Shown: positions 23,001 to 35,000 of the stretch, piece after piece
How the letters are laid out: each line of letters starts with the position of its first letter
Numbering within the stretch: the stretch's first letter is position 1
Assembly: GCA_037783545.1 (NCBI GenBank)
Contig: JBBELK010000011.1
Span: forward strand, 496,001-560,000
Length of the DNA stretch: 64,000 nucleotides
Reading direction: 5' to 3'
DNA from: Henricia sp. BOLD:AAB3569
Lineage: Eukaryota > Echinodermata > Asteroidea > Spinulosida > Echinasteridae
Translations under genes and position numbers: made by a program
Notes under the pieces: model-generated
Told to the model about the DNA's origin: nothing
The model's input: only the letters and a program-made list of their open reading frames with translations
Database searches by the model: none

Positions 23001-26000
23001 GCGTATTTGGAACGCAGCCCAGCTTCGTTCAATCAAGGGCGTATAAAAGAGCATGCGCATAAAATTTGCTTCAAACTAACCCGATTTATTCTTTTTTGTA
23101 AAATTAACATTTTGTATGTGTTTTCGTACGGTACAGGCGGGTTATTCGACGCTGGTTCCCACACGAGCAGCTCCGAGAGGGCGTTTCGTTTCGCTGTCAA
23201 TCATTTAAACCAACATCCATACTCCAATAGTAGCAGGATCATCGGTGACGTCAGCAAAGTGTCTCATGGAGACAGCTTCAGTGCTACCAAAATAGGTGAG
23301 TGAGATCTTGACATGTGATCACGTGATGTTATCGTGGTCTGTGATTGGTGGCATTTTGGGAAGAAATACTTTCTTTCCTTGGAACAAAAATAGAAAGTAC
23401 GGCACTGGCTTGTTTTATCCCAACCACTGAATATTATTTTGACTTGCGAAAGAAAATAGTGCAATTTGACTGTTTGCTTTAAATCCTCACAATATGGTTT
23501 ACTCTATTGTCGTCCTTAATTTCGAAAAAGTTTTTCCTCAGAATGTTATACCTGATCTAGTAAAAACCATTTGACACGATTTTAAGCTCTTAGAGGGAAC
23601 GGAACAAATCCTTCAGCTTCCATTTTCCAAAGCTCAGCGCGCGCTATTTGGGTTAAGATGTTTTCCCGCCAAACTCTCTTGGCAAACACACAGCGCGTGC
23701 GCCGCATCAACTCGCGCGCATTTTCGCTGCCGGTCTGCCGAGACTGTGTGCTTTTAACCAACACATCTCAATAATCTTGGACATCTCCTTCCTCAGCAGC
23801 AAAATCGGATGTGAAAGTACCCAAAAAAATAGACCTTGTAGCGGTGGTTTCTATGTAAACCTAAGCTATCTTGTGATTCTATGCCTTTTCCGGGGCTTTT
23901 TTCAACGGTCGATATCAAGAATAAATCGGTTTAGTTCCTCTAGGCGTAACCTATCGTCTGATCGTACAGTCACGTTCGTGTTTTGTAGACGGTAAAAAAA
24001 ACACTGGTCTATCACACGATATTCAAGAACATTATCAGGATTTTACATGTAATCGAGAGCTCACATTGTGGCTTGTGCTTCATTTTGAACCATTTATACA
24101 TTTGTAATAACTGTATACTTTTTTTATATCTGTCGATCACAAAACTATCGCTTAATCGTACACAAAAGCTTCTAATCCAATCCCCTCTCTTTTTTGTCTG
24201 TATTAAGATCGTCATGCTCTAAAATCCAACCTATAGTTTTTCCACGAGGCACTATAGTTTGTAAAAACGTCCTCCAGATATCGGAGTTTGCCTTGAGAGC
24301 GATCGAGGCTCATTGCGACATTCTTACGGTCGATACCAAGCCAGGAATTTTCCGCGTTAAACTCTGCATCTGGCCTCGTTGTCACGTTCACGATTTGCGC
24401 GTGTGAATTTGATAAGTTGGTTAACATAATGATATGTACACATTGCCAGGCGATATGTCTAGGATAGCGAACATGTAAACAAACAGTGACGTCATTATGA
24501 CGTCTTTATGTTCGGATTGTACGCATACAATTTTAACTTGACGCGAAGCAGCAAATAGAAAGAAAAAAGTTGGATCACGGTCCCTCCATAAGGCTGCGCA
24601 CAGTCGGTTTGCGCGGTGAACTTCAGATCTGATTTCGGACCAAAATAAACACTCGTCCTCTGCTTGCAATGGAGCATATTAAGAATAATATTATGCACAG
24701 GATGGTTATGATATCAAATCCCAGAAGCACTTTTACAATACGGCAAAACTGCAAAAAGACACCCACTCCAGTTCGCGTTCTCTCAGGAGTAACATCCTCT
24801 TCTGAGGGACATTTGTTCTCTCTTTTTGGCGGGCTTTCATCAGCGATGAATGTTTTGGTAGCGCAATTTGATACAGCGGGTCGAGTACCTGGACTAAGCG
24901 CTAAGACTAACACATTATCAATGCCATTATATATACAACTTGGACCATCTTCAGTGGGAACAGTCGTCTCTGAAGACGAGTGACTAAGCAAATAAAAATC
25001 AGAAAGAATTCCCGAAGGTTTGGTCTTGTCACGAAGTGGAGACATCAAAAGGTAGATTGCAAAATTGTCTCCTATTTGGAAGCCAGTAGAACTCTATCTT
25101 TCCTTTAATGTTATATAGATGTGACTAATGTGACTAGATTTTCATTAATTTTCATTAATGGATATCCATGCGTCGTAAAAAAAAAGAAGAGATTCCTGCT
25201 GGGGGGAAAAGCATTTAGCTATAAATTATGTGCATAATGCACGAGTCTGTACGGAGGTTTAAAATGACATGTTATTTAATGAGACGCAAGCTACTTTAAT
25301 TAAAATGCAACTACAAATATACTTCCAATTTCTCTTCCAATTTCTCTTCAATTAATTTATTGTAAGTTCTAACAGAGACATAATCTGAGTGACATTGAGA
25401 TTAATATTTTAACAACCGTCTGTAAGTCGTTGCGTGCGTCGCTGTATCAACTTAGCGAAAATGTGTGAATCTATCAAACAAATACTTGGCGATAAATTCC
25501 TTCGTCAACGCAGAGTCTGATCGCATGATTAAAATTAACAAACATCGATTTCAATGTCATCCAAAAGATCTAAACGTAATTTTAAATCCACTATCATGAT
25601 GAGAGGCAGTGAATTATAGCCGCATAAAAATAAATTGTTTGGACTATCATCCCTGGCGTGATCACACCATACCACAGGGTTAGACTGGTTGTTTGTCCTT
25701 TCACTCGCATTCCGGTGATGCGGGACATCTTTTTGCACCTTCAAACATGTTTTGAGATCCAGTCAAAAGGTATATACAAAAGACGTGAAAACATTTGGAA
25801 AGAAATTTACTTTCTTTAGTCTCGAAAAATAAAAAGGACCGATTTATTACTTTGTTGCTACATTATCTGCTTCAGTGCTCCTAATGGTTCAATCAATTTC
25901 AAAAGTGAGCAGAACATTCGTTTAGAATAAACTCTGTCAGACGACATATCTGTATTTATTTTCCTCCATTTTAAGCCTTCGAAAAAGACAACTTGCCCGC

Positions 26001-29000
26001 GTTTGTACAAACCATTATAGGCAGGACGTCATCCATAGCAACAAACAGCCAAATAGCTCCAGCCCTCATCACCCGCCTCCCATTCCAGCCTCGTATAAAC
26101 AAATGTCTCAATTTTGAAGACGGAGATTAAGCAAGATGTAAAAACAGACATCTTGGCATGTTGATTACTCCAAGACGTCTTCAGATCGAGCCATCGTGGC
26201 AAACAGCTCTTTAGACCAGTTGATAAAGGATTTATATATTTCTTGGCAGGATGTGGTGTCTTAGAATTGTTGGCGGTATTTGGGTCTCTGTAAACATGGC
26301 GGCCATTGGGCCATCTTAACAACAGCTAAATGCATCATCGACTCTCTTAAGTGGACTTTAAATACAACTTAGTAGTCTTAGCGTGCAATAATTATTTATA
26401 ATTATTTGTTTTATTCATTTTGAATGTAGAAGCATTTTACTATTTATAACGGGAACTTTTGCCTCATCTGCTGACTTTGAAACCACATAATATCATATAA
26501 CTACATGCATATTCATGAGCACTATACGTTGTTTGATATGAAAAATAATACATTTTGCTAAACGACGTTAGAAACTAGGATTGATCCTTTTAAAAGGCCG
26601 AGATTCTTGTGCAGTATAAATGTAGACATTCTGATATTGGAGTTTAAAATTAATGGTTAATATTTACATTTTCTGAGGCTTCACTAAGATCGAGCGGTAA
26701 CGTTCTCTAAAGCTATAGGAGGTGGTGATGTGAGATATGATAAATGAGACACGTGCCTCGGTCGATCGGTACGGTGTGGCGTCAGTCGTGCATATAGCGA
26801 GGAGTCACAAATCCCATGCAAGTTCGCCTTTTCCTTTAGCTAGATTTATTCCCATGGTAACTCGTATTATTTCAACCAATCATGGCATGTCTGTGCCGAG
26901 AACACAGATTGCGTTGACTATAATTGTTTGCTTTTCCGGGTACACGTCCTCTCGAGCTCCATCAAAGCCAAACCGCGCTAAGTAAACTTTCGTCACGATC
27001 GTGTTAAACCTGGATTTATTTTTTTGTTTTTTTAGTTATATTTTTTTTTTTAATCTGGGCGGTTTAAAATCACATTTGAAAGTTCATACGTGACGTTTCA
27101 ATGTAAAAAATTAGGACAATGCGCTCATTTTCGGCAATCATCTTTGATGTTTTACACTTAAAAGGGTTCGTTTTAAAGTAAATATGTAATCCATCCTTAG
27201 ATATATATGGGGATTCTATACGGGATATTGAAGACGGCTTGTTCGTGATCGGTCACGAAGTCATCCTTATGTTCGGATATACTCCTTGTACATATGCCCA
27301 TTGGGCAAAGTAAAGAGGGATAATTAAATGGATTTTAATGTGGTCAATGTTGTTATTAAGGATACCTAAGCCACTCAGGGCAGTCTCAATTCGCGGAATA
27401 ACATTGATCAGTTAAAAGCATGTGCTCTACGAGTAATATGAAACTAAGGTAATTCCGTAATATGCACTTAAACCGCACTTAGTTATTTGCGACTTTTTAT
27501 AAATTAATTCCATGAACAACGGCATTATTACTGACTAAGCTTCATCGCACGACGGCCGTTTTAAACAAAATGCACGCTCATTTTAGAATAAAAACATAAC
27601 CAAATAATTATTCTTCAGAAAAGATGCTATTTCAAGCGGAATAATTTCATAGATGCTTGGTACCATGTTTATTACAATTTTCAGTGAGGGTTTTCTTGAC
27701 GAGGATTTTCTTTAGGTCGTTGCAATAAAGAACTTGTATTGGTAAATGCGGTCCTTTTAAAAATGTACTCATTTGAAAAATTACAATCAGTACTAAGTTA
27801 TACTTGTAATTGTACTAATAGGCGAATGCACAAACCCAACTAATTGCTGGGGTAGATCTGCAATGGACTGGAATCCCATCCAGGAGGAGTAGCGTTGCTC
27901 CTGGTGGTCACTCCATGCCATTGAAACCGGGAATGAGTACCGGCCGTAAGAGCCAGCGTGGGCTCGTATACCTACAAATCAATGATATTTGTGAGTTGTG
28001 GTTTATCTGACGCGAGCAAATTTAAATTCATGCATGCATCTACCTTGACCTATTATCACTTGAAGAAAAACTCTTTTACATTTTGGTTATGCAGCTGTGG
28101 GGATCAATGCCGATTAGGATGTTTGTTTCAGATTTAACCTTTTACCATCCAATAATCCGCGAACTGGTGGCCTTTTGGCAAGGTCTGGCTCCAATTCGAC
28201 AGAGATGTTTATTCCATAAAAAGGACATTCTTGTCCCCGACCCTGACGTTCTTTTCTTCTAGAAGAGCAAAGGTTATTCTGAAATGGGGGTTGGATTTGG
28301 TGCTATCTTTGTTTTTGTGTTTTACCTTCCGGTTTTGCTTCAGTTGATGTTTTCTGTATTGAGTGTCTACAGAATCAATTAAACACTTGGCGTGGGCGTA
28401 AACCATCATACGGAAGCGGTGAGGTGACTTCCGATTTTCTTACACAAAATGAAATAAAATAACTGCTTAAGCCTTCATGTCCAAATACACAATGTAAATG
28501 CGGGAAATCGTTTCGTAATGTCAGATTGAATTGACAAAAGGGAACTCTGTCACTGGTAGCCCGGCGGATACAGATGGGGCGTTCGTTTTGCAAAGGATCT
28601 GTCAAATGAACAGCGCGCTGTATATAATAATAACGTCAGGGTTACTAGTGGGGCGCGTCTGCTTGCAAGATATAATTAAAGCCGAGCATTCCACTAGTAC
28701 AAATGTTGGTACTCCATGATCTGTACGGTCGCCTCTAGCTACAGTCTGTCCGCTTGAGAACTCAAAGCTTATTACCCCAGCTGGTTTGGGCATTCTAGTC
28801 ATTTAGATGGCCTCCGGTGTTTCCTCTTCGCTGAAGACGCACTGAAGTTGTTTCTTAATACGAAGGGCGTTCTCTGTACGGACTTGATGAACGGTTTACA
28901 TTTCGACAGATGCGAAATGTCTCAAATGCCCCGTGCAATATTGATCATTGGAACATTACTCCGTTTGAACACTGTCTTCAACTTGAAATCACACGGCGAC

Positions 29001-32000
29001 GCGTGGAAAACAACTGACTAAGCTGACAAGATCATTCACATTTGAAGACCAGCACTGGTGAAATGAAAACACAGCAGTATTTTCAAATTCGCTTGTTATA
29101 GGAAAAAATTCAATCCCCACCCCTCCCCCCTCCCCCCTCCCCCCTCACCCAAACAAAATTATATACTTTGTATCTTTCTAGTCGTACGGATGTTTAGTGT
29201 CTAAAGTGTTCACTAAAACGGGCTCGAGTCTGCTGTTAAAAGTACACCTTTTGTCAATGGTATGGTGACGACTCTAATGTGACTGGTGAATTTGCGCAGA
29301 ATGAACGGCCGTGCGTGCGCGTTCAAAAAAGCAATCTGCTGCCACCAAGAGGTTGTATCCACACAACTCACAATAATTCACGCGCGCTCTGTATTCAAAA
29401 TGGCAGCATGAACGGCAGCAACAAGTAGGTTTCATTCCAACCATTATACAGGGGTCTCTGTTTAACTTCAGACATCCGCGACATTGTTGAAGTTTGGTTT
29501 GGTGTGGTCAAGACATTAACTGACAGCACATTCTGAGCAATGTTTCAACGACTTGACATTGTCTGGATACCAATGTGCCTCTTTCCCCACTAGTAACATT
29601 CCCAAACTCTCCAGGCGACAGACGAGATTGATGTCGTGTCTGGAAAATGTACTTAGGGCATACCTATGATATTTAAGGCAGGAGAAGGGATTATATCATG
29701 TTCCTTAAAGTAATTACTTCATTAAAATGTAAAATTACTATTCCAAAAGCCCAGCGTGGGTGTTCGTTTTGGTGTAAACAGAGTGGCATTTTACTGAGTT
29801 TTATATTTATATCGGACCAAGAGGGCGCTGTCGCTCATTGTTGTATTGTAAGTAAAATACGTCTTTTGAATTTTTAAACCTCTTCTAACTTGTATGCTCT
29901 TTCATAATGAGCCAAGTGGGGAGCGCGACATTTATTACATATACAGCGTCGATCCATGCATAATTTACATAGGTCATAGACTGTATATTGTCTGTCCATA
30001 TCACCAAACGTTGTCGGTTAAAGTCTAAATTGTGAGCGTGTTGCTCCCTTGAGTGCATGGGCTTGTATCAACTTCACGATATTAGGCGGAGTAATATTCT
30101 TACCATGACTCTAACGGCAGGTGACGATGAATGCGGATGCACGAGGGTACTTGCCCGTAATTTGAAAACGTCCATTTTGAAATATGTAGGTTATATTTCC
30201 CCTGTGACATCTATTTTTCACGGGGGCGGGTTGATCTATTCTATGGTATGATTTGGCATTTCCACTCGAACGTGGTGTGGTCATTTAGTTAAAGGGTAAG
30301 CTGCGTTGACTCGATGCGTTCGGAATTGTAAATTTTGACTGAGCATAATTTGGCATTCGTTACGTTGGATTTTATGAACAAATTGTCGATTTTCTTCATC
30401 CATTGCACCCGGTAATGTTTGGTTCCCAGACTTGTTCAGCCGTGACGCCGTGTTATTGCTAGAAGGAGCAGCAATTCCGATATGTCTTCATCAAATATGA
30501 AGATAATAAACGCGGCTATTTATCAGCAAGGACATGTTAACACGAGCTTGTTGCGTTGCTGTATAAGGTAAAGAAAAACCATTTATGAACAATTTCAATA
30601 TCCACAAAGCGAGACGCTTAACTGAGCTATGCCGAATTGACACCGTCTTATTGTATACTGAAACAAAGATATCCATTAAGATCGCTTATAAGCTCACCCG
30701 ATGTCTTACAAATTCCTGACGTTTGTGACGTCACTAAGTAACCCGGATTCACTCAACCCGACCAAAGCGAGCAAAGAAAACGGTACATCAAAATGGTGTC
30801 TCGCACAAGCAGATATCGCTCTAGTCCCTCCGCGTTTTGTATTGACTGTTGACAGTTTGTTAGTTCATACCTCGCATGGCTTGCCTCGCGCGCCGATACG
30901 CACATGGCGTGAATGCGCCCAACCTACGACGCTGTAATAATGGACTGGTGACGACAAACAGGCACATTAAGGCGAATCACGACGAGTCCTAGAGTCTTGC
31001 ACCCATTACAAGATGACAAATTTACTGTCTTGTTAAACACCGCAATCCATTTCCTAAATTGTAATTTATGAGAAGCATTTAACTTCGTTACGGATGACTT
31101 CCGTTATTAATAGATACGCGAAATACTTAAAAGCGAAAACTGTTAGGGATCGTAGAGTGAAATGTTAATTACATTAGCTACTAGGATTTTGCATATCATT
31201 AACCAGCCGGAAAAAAATAACCTTTCTCTCGCCACAACTTACAATACTATATACAGTTGAAGTCAGAAGTATAAATACAACTGTATGTAACCATATGTTA
31301 AACCTGGTGTGATTACACCATTTTTTTTAACAGTCTTTATTAATTCTTGATTTTTTGGGTGATGATGGTAGTGGTGTACATGTATTTATACTTTTGACTT
31401 CCACTGTAGTTGATACATTTGGTTTTTAGTGACAAATAAGCGATTGGCTACAATATATCTTAACTTTAGATCAATTAACAAATCAGATCATTCTATCGAT
31501 CGATTGATTGAACTTTTATTTCTGAACCTTATTTCACCAGGCGAATATACAAGAATTTTCCCGTCGAGAATACGCCAATCTCGCGTTCAAAATCAAAGTT
31601 TTCTTCGGTGAATCAAACAAAGCGTCAACGCACTTTAGAAACCTTTTCCAATCCGAAAATGCACTACAAATAAAAGTTCATTGACTAACTCGGCTCCGAT
31701 TCCACGACACAAGACACATCATCCCATCAATGTCCTGCATGCTTTGCAAGTCTTGTCGGTCGGATATCAGGTAGCCAATATTGCGTGCTAAACAGCCATG
31801 CTATATAACCGCCAGCATTCCGAAAGACCAAATCGTCCAATAATCCCCCTTAATCCGCGCCGATTCCCCTCTGTTTTCCTTTCATACCGCCGTTCGAGCT
31901 GCCGGGCAAAAACGCGTGTTTGCGGTGTGTGTTTTACCTAGAACGCCGCGGAGTTTACCCATTATTGGAACATCACAGCACCCCAATTACTCGGGCTTTA

Positions 32001-35000
32001 GCGGGATTCGGCAGGAACATCCAGTAATCTCTCTGGGGGACATTGAGGTCCAAAACCGTGTTTTGAAATTAGGTACTCTACGGGGAATGCTTCACTTGAA
32101 TGTCGGCCGAAAGCTTCTACACTTATTCAAAAGAGGTCTGAATTCCAATACAATGACACCTTTATTTTAAAGTATTTATCATCCGTCGCTAAAGACAGTA
32201 GACACCTTTCCGTTAAGTTGGATATACACAGTATTTTGTGAAGTCAAAATTACCATGGATGTGTCAAAATGGCTGCACTTTTATCAGAACATCAAGCTGT
32301 TACCAAACATATTTTAGTGTTATTTTATTTCTCCTTTGTCTTCGTGCACAGTTTGCAAACAGATATCACGTGGTGTGGCCGCCATCTTTGGTCCGCCGTC
32401 GCAAGAGGGCGCTATAGCCGTGGGTTCGGTGTGCAAGTCCCTGGACATCCCCCTGGTGGAAACGAGGTGGGAGTTTGAAGAACGCGTTAGTCTGGCTACG
32501 TCCATCAACCTCCACCCCAATAACAGGCACATTAGCACGGCGATACGCGATCTCGTATACTACTATAGGTGGACGTCGCTCACCATTGTGTACGAGGAAG
32601 ACATCGGTACGTATACCTCGACCCCAGGACCAAGTGCTGCTTAACTCATATTACGCGCGGTTGACCACAAATAGACCTATTCACGACTTGCACGGAACCG
32701 CCATATTGGCAAAACAGCTAGGCTTTCCTTGCATGAACAATGACCCCCTCGCGTCCATTGTCAAATATGACGTATGCCAGGAAAGCCTCGTTTTGAACGC
32801 AACCGTGCAAGTGGTAAATGCCACAAGGACGTCGGCTGTGTTTACATGTACGCAGTTCTGTGGGAATTTCACGGGGAATTTCAGAAACCAGACAGTTTGC
32901 ACAGGGAAAGTGCTCTTGTAATCAAAGTGCATGTGACGTCATCATGTCACCAGTCTACTAGTGTTGGAAAATCGATTTTGATACTCTATTCGCTTAACAA
33001 ATAGTCACTATACAGAACAGAATTTTGGATCATGTAATATTTGTTTTATCGCCTTTTCCCAAGAGCTCAGTTGGATGTATAATTAGGATTTCCGTTTGGC
33101 TTCTCCAACGCGTTTAAAAAACAAGCAATCGGCGGATTTCGAATTCATTTCTTTAGAAAGAAACAATTTTCGTTTAGAAATCTAACAAACATTCCCTACA
33201 ATCCTTTTATCTCCATGTTCGACCTACAGCACTAACCCGTCTTCAGGAGGTCCTACGTGCCTCCTCGGGACCTATGAAGCTTAAGGTGACCATCTATCGT
33301 CTGCCATCTAAACCCGATGTTAGAGCTCTACTCAAGGAGATTAAGACATCGGGAGCACGCCATATCATCATTGACTGCCGCAGTGAAACACTGGTTCCGC
33401 TACTTGAACAGGTTAGTTAAAAAATAAAAACTACCTCTTATGGTGTGTGTATGTATAGACCCATTGCAACGGCGGCCATGTTGTGTTTTTCATGTATCCC
33501 ATGTGACACTAAATGCACAATTTTCAAATTATCTATTTCGATATGAGTCTGCTAAGCCAAATACCTAATCCCGTTGAGAAACCAACCTGGTCAGCTTACA
33601 GTAGCTATCTGTCGGTGCTTATAATTACCTGTGCTCGCATCACAGAATAAAATTAAATCTTGTCGAGTGATGTGGTCCTAAATTGGCTTGGGGGTAGTTA
33701 TATATGAGCCTTGTCTAATGGCGTTTCTAATGGCTAAAGTAATTCATATCATATCACTGCCAGATTCTAATGACAGATTTCCTTAACTACTTAACCGATA
33801 AATGATGGGAATAAGTTGGTGTTTACTGAGGACCTTTAGTCAGGTTAAAGGGGCGTTGTTTGTCATATTAATGGATTCTTGAATCGATACACGAAGTGGG
33901 ATTTGTAATTTAGTATTTGGACGAAAATTTCCCAAAATTTAGGTTTAGCTTTGTTTATTTTTCAATCTCAAGTTGGCGCTTGGAAGCTTTTGAATATTCA
34001 ACAGTGCATGCGAAGTAGACATCGGTGACGCTGTTTTAGTCAGATCATAGTGTCTGCTTACGTTCCGTATGTCGGCCGTAAAGCCAAACTGTACACCAAG
34101 AAAATACAGATAATGTACATTTATGGGAGATAATGCTGATGGTCCAGATCAGTATGACGTCACAGATTACCTCATAAAATCAGCAATCTTTATGAACACC
34201 TATTGCAACTGCATCTCAGCAAGAAACACTTTTCTCCGTGGAATAGATAATGTTGCATTTTGTCACCAGGTATCTGGCGGTCGGTTTTGGCGGAAGCATA
34301 CACCAGCTTGTCCCTTTTAAATTGACTCGAGGAATGTTATGCAAGATGGGAATTCGTAGATAACAACGAAAGCGGTTTGTTTATCAAGCTTTTAATGGTT
34401 GCCGCGTGGCAGTTTATACAACGAGTTGCACGCATCCCCTCAGTCCAGAAGTGGTTGTCAATCACGGCCAAAATCCCGCAGATTTTAATCGAAATTCCCG
34501 CTCCGTTGCTAAGCACACTGCATGCTGACATCTCGTCTGCTGGGCTAGGGACAGACGCAGGCACGTGGGGAATCTCACAACAAAAAATGTATCCAATTAG
34601 CGTTGGAATTGCCACTCTTAGTGAAATAAATAAATAAATGTAGTTGAAGACGGATGGCGTATGTTTCTGGAATGGATTAAAGAGGTAGGCTGCATCTTTT
34701 CTGTGATTTACATCCTTTACGATTTCGATTTACGGTGTATAAAAATAGAGGCACGGGTTTGTTTGCAAAAAAAGTATGAGGTGCATTTCGGCAAAATCAC
34801 AACAGGCGATAATTAAAAGAGCTAGGGACATGCTATTGGACAGGTGAGTGCATGTGCCTGCGCGCCGCCTTCTGCTGACGCGCCTTCTGCTGACGTTTCA
34901 GTGGACCAATGACATAAACGCCTTTTTGGAACATGAAATTGTACGCCCTAAACCAGGGGCGCGTTCAATAGACTAACCGTAGTCGATCTAGATGTCACCG

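Larger units (their letters stand above)
8030..23136 (+). other. GRIK intron 1 (15.1 kb)
   Basis: Begins GTAAGT and ends GTACAG. No coding exon could be recognised inside. It holds two hairpins or palindromes (9644, 11596), a short GATCTAAGATGGATAG tandem repeat (10332-10391), a 21-base C run (12583-12603), a decayed Tc1-like element (15595), a foldback element (17541), an 82-bp tandem repeat (19660), nested foldback elements (20866) and most of a dispersed repeat (22730). Large first introns often carry regulatory elements, but none can be assigned here. Confidence 0.85.
23296..32351 (+). other. GRIK intron 2 (9.1 kb)
   Basis: Donor GTGAGT, acceptor CACAG. It contains no recognised exon. 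It includes a retroposon-tail-like fragment (about 27840), a C-rich G-quadruplex candidate (29115-29147), a Tc1-like element (31254) and an unassigned antisense open frame (24623-25048). Confidence 0.85.

Noticed and set aside
32475-32921. 148-codon open frame overlapping exon 3 and intron 3
   Set aside because: It is in another frame from the receptor exon, and the receptor frame with its splice sites explains the coding signal.
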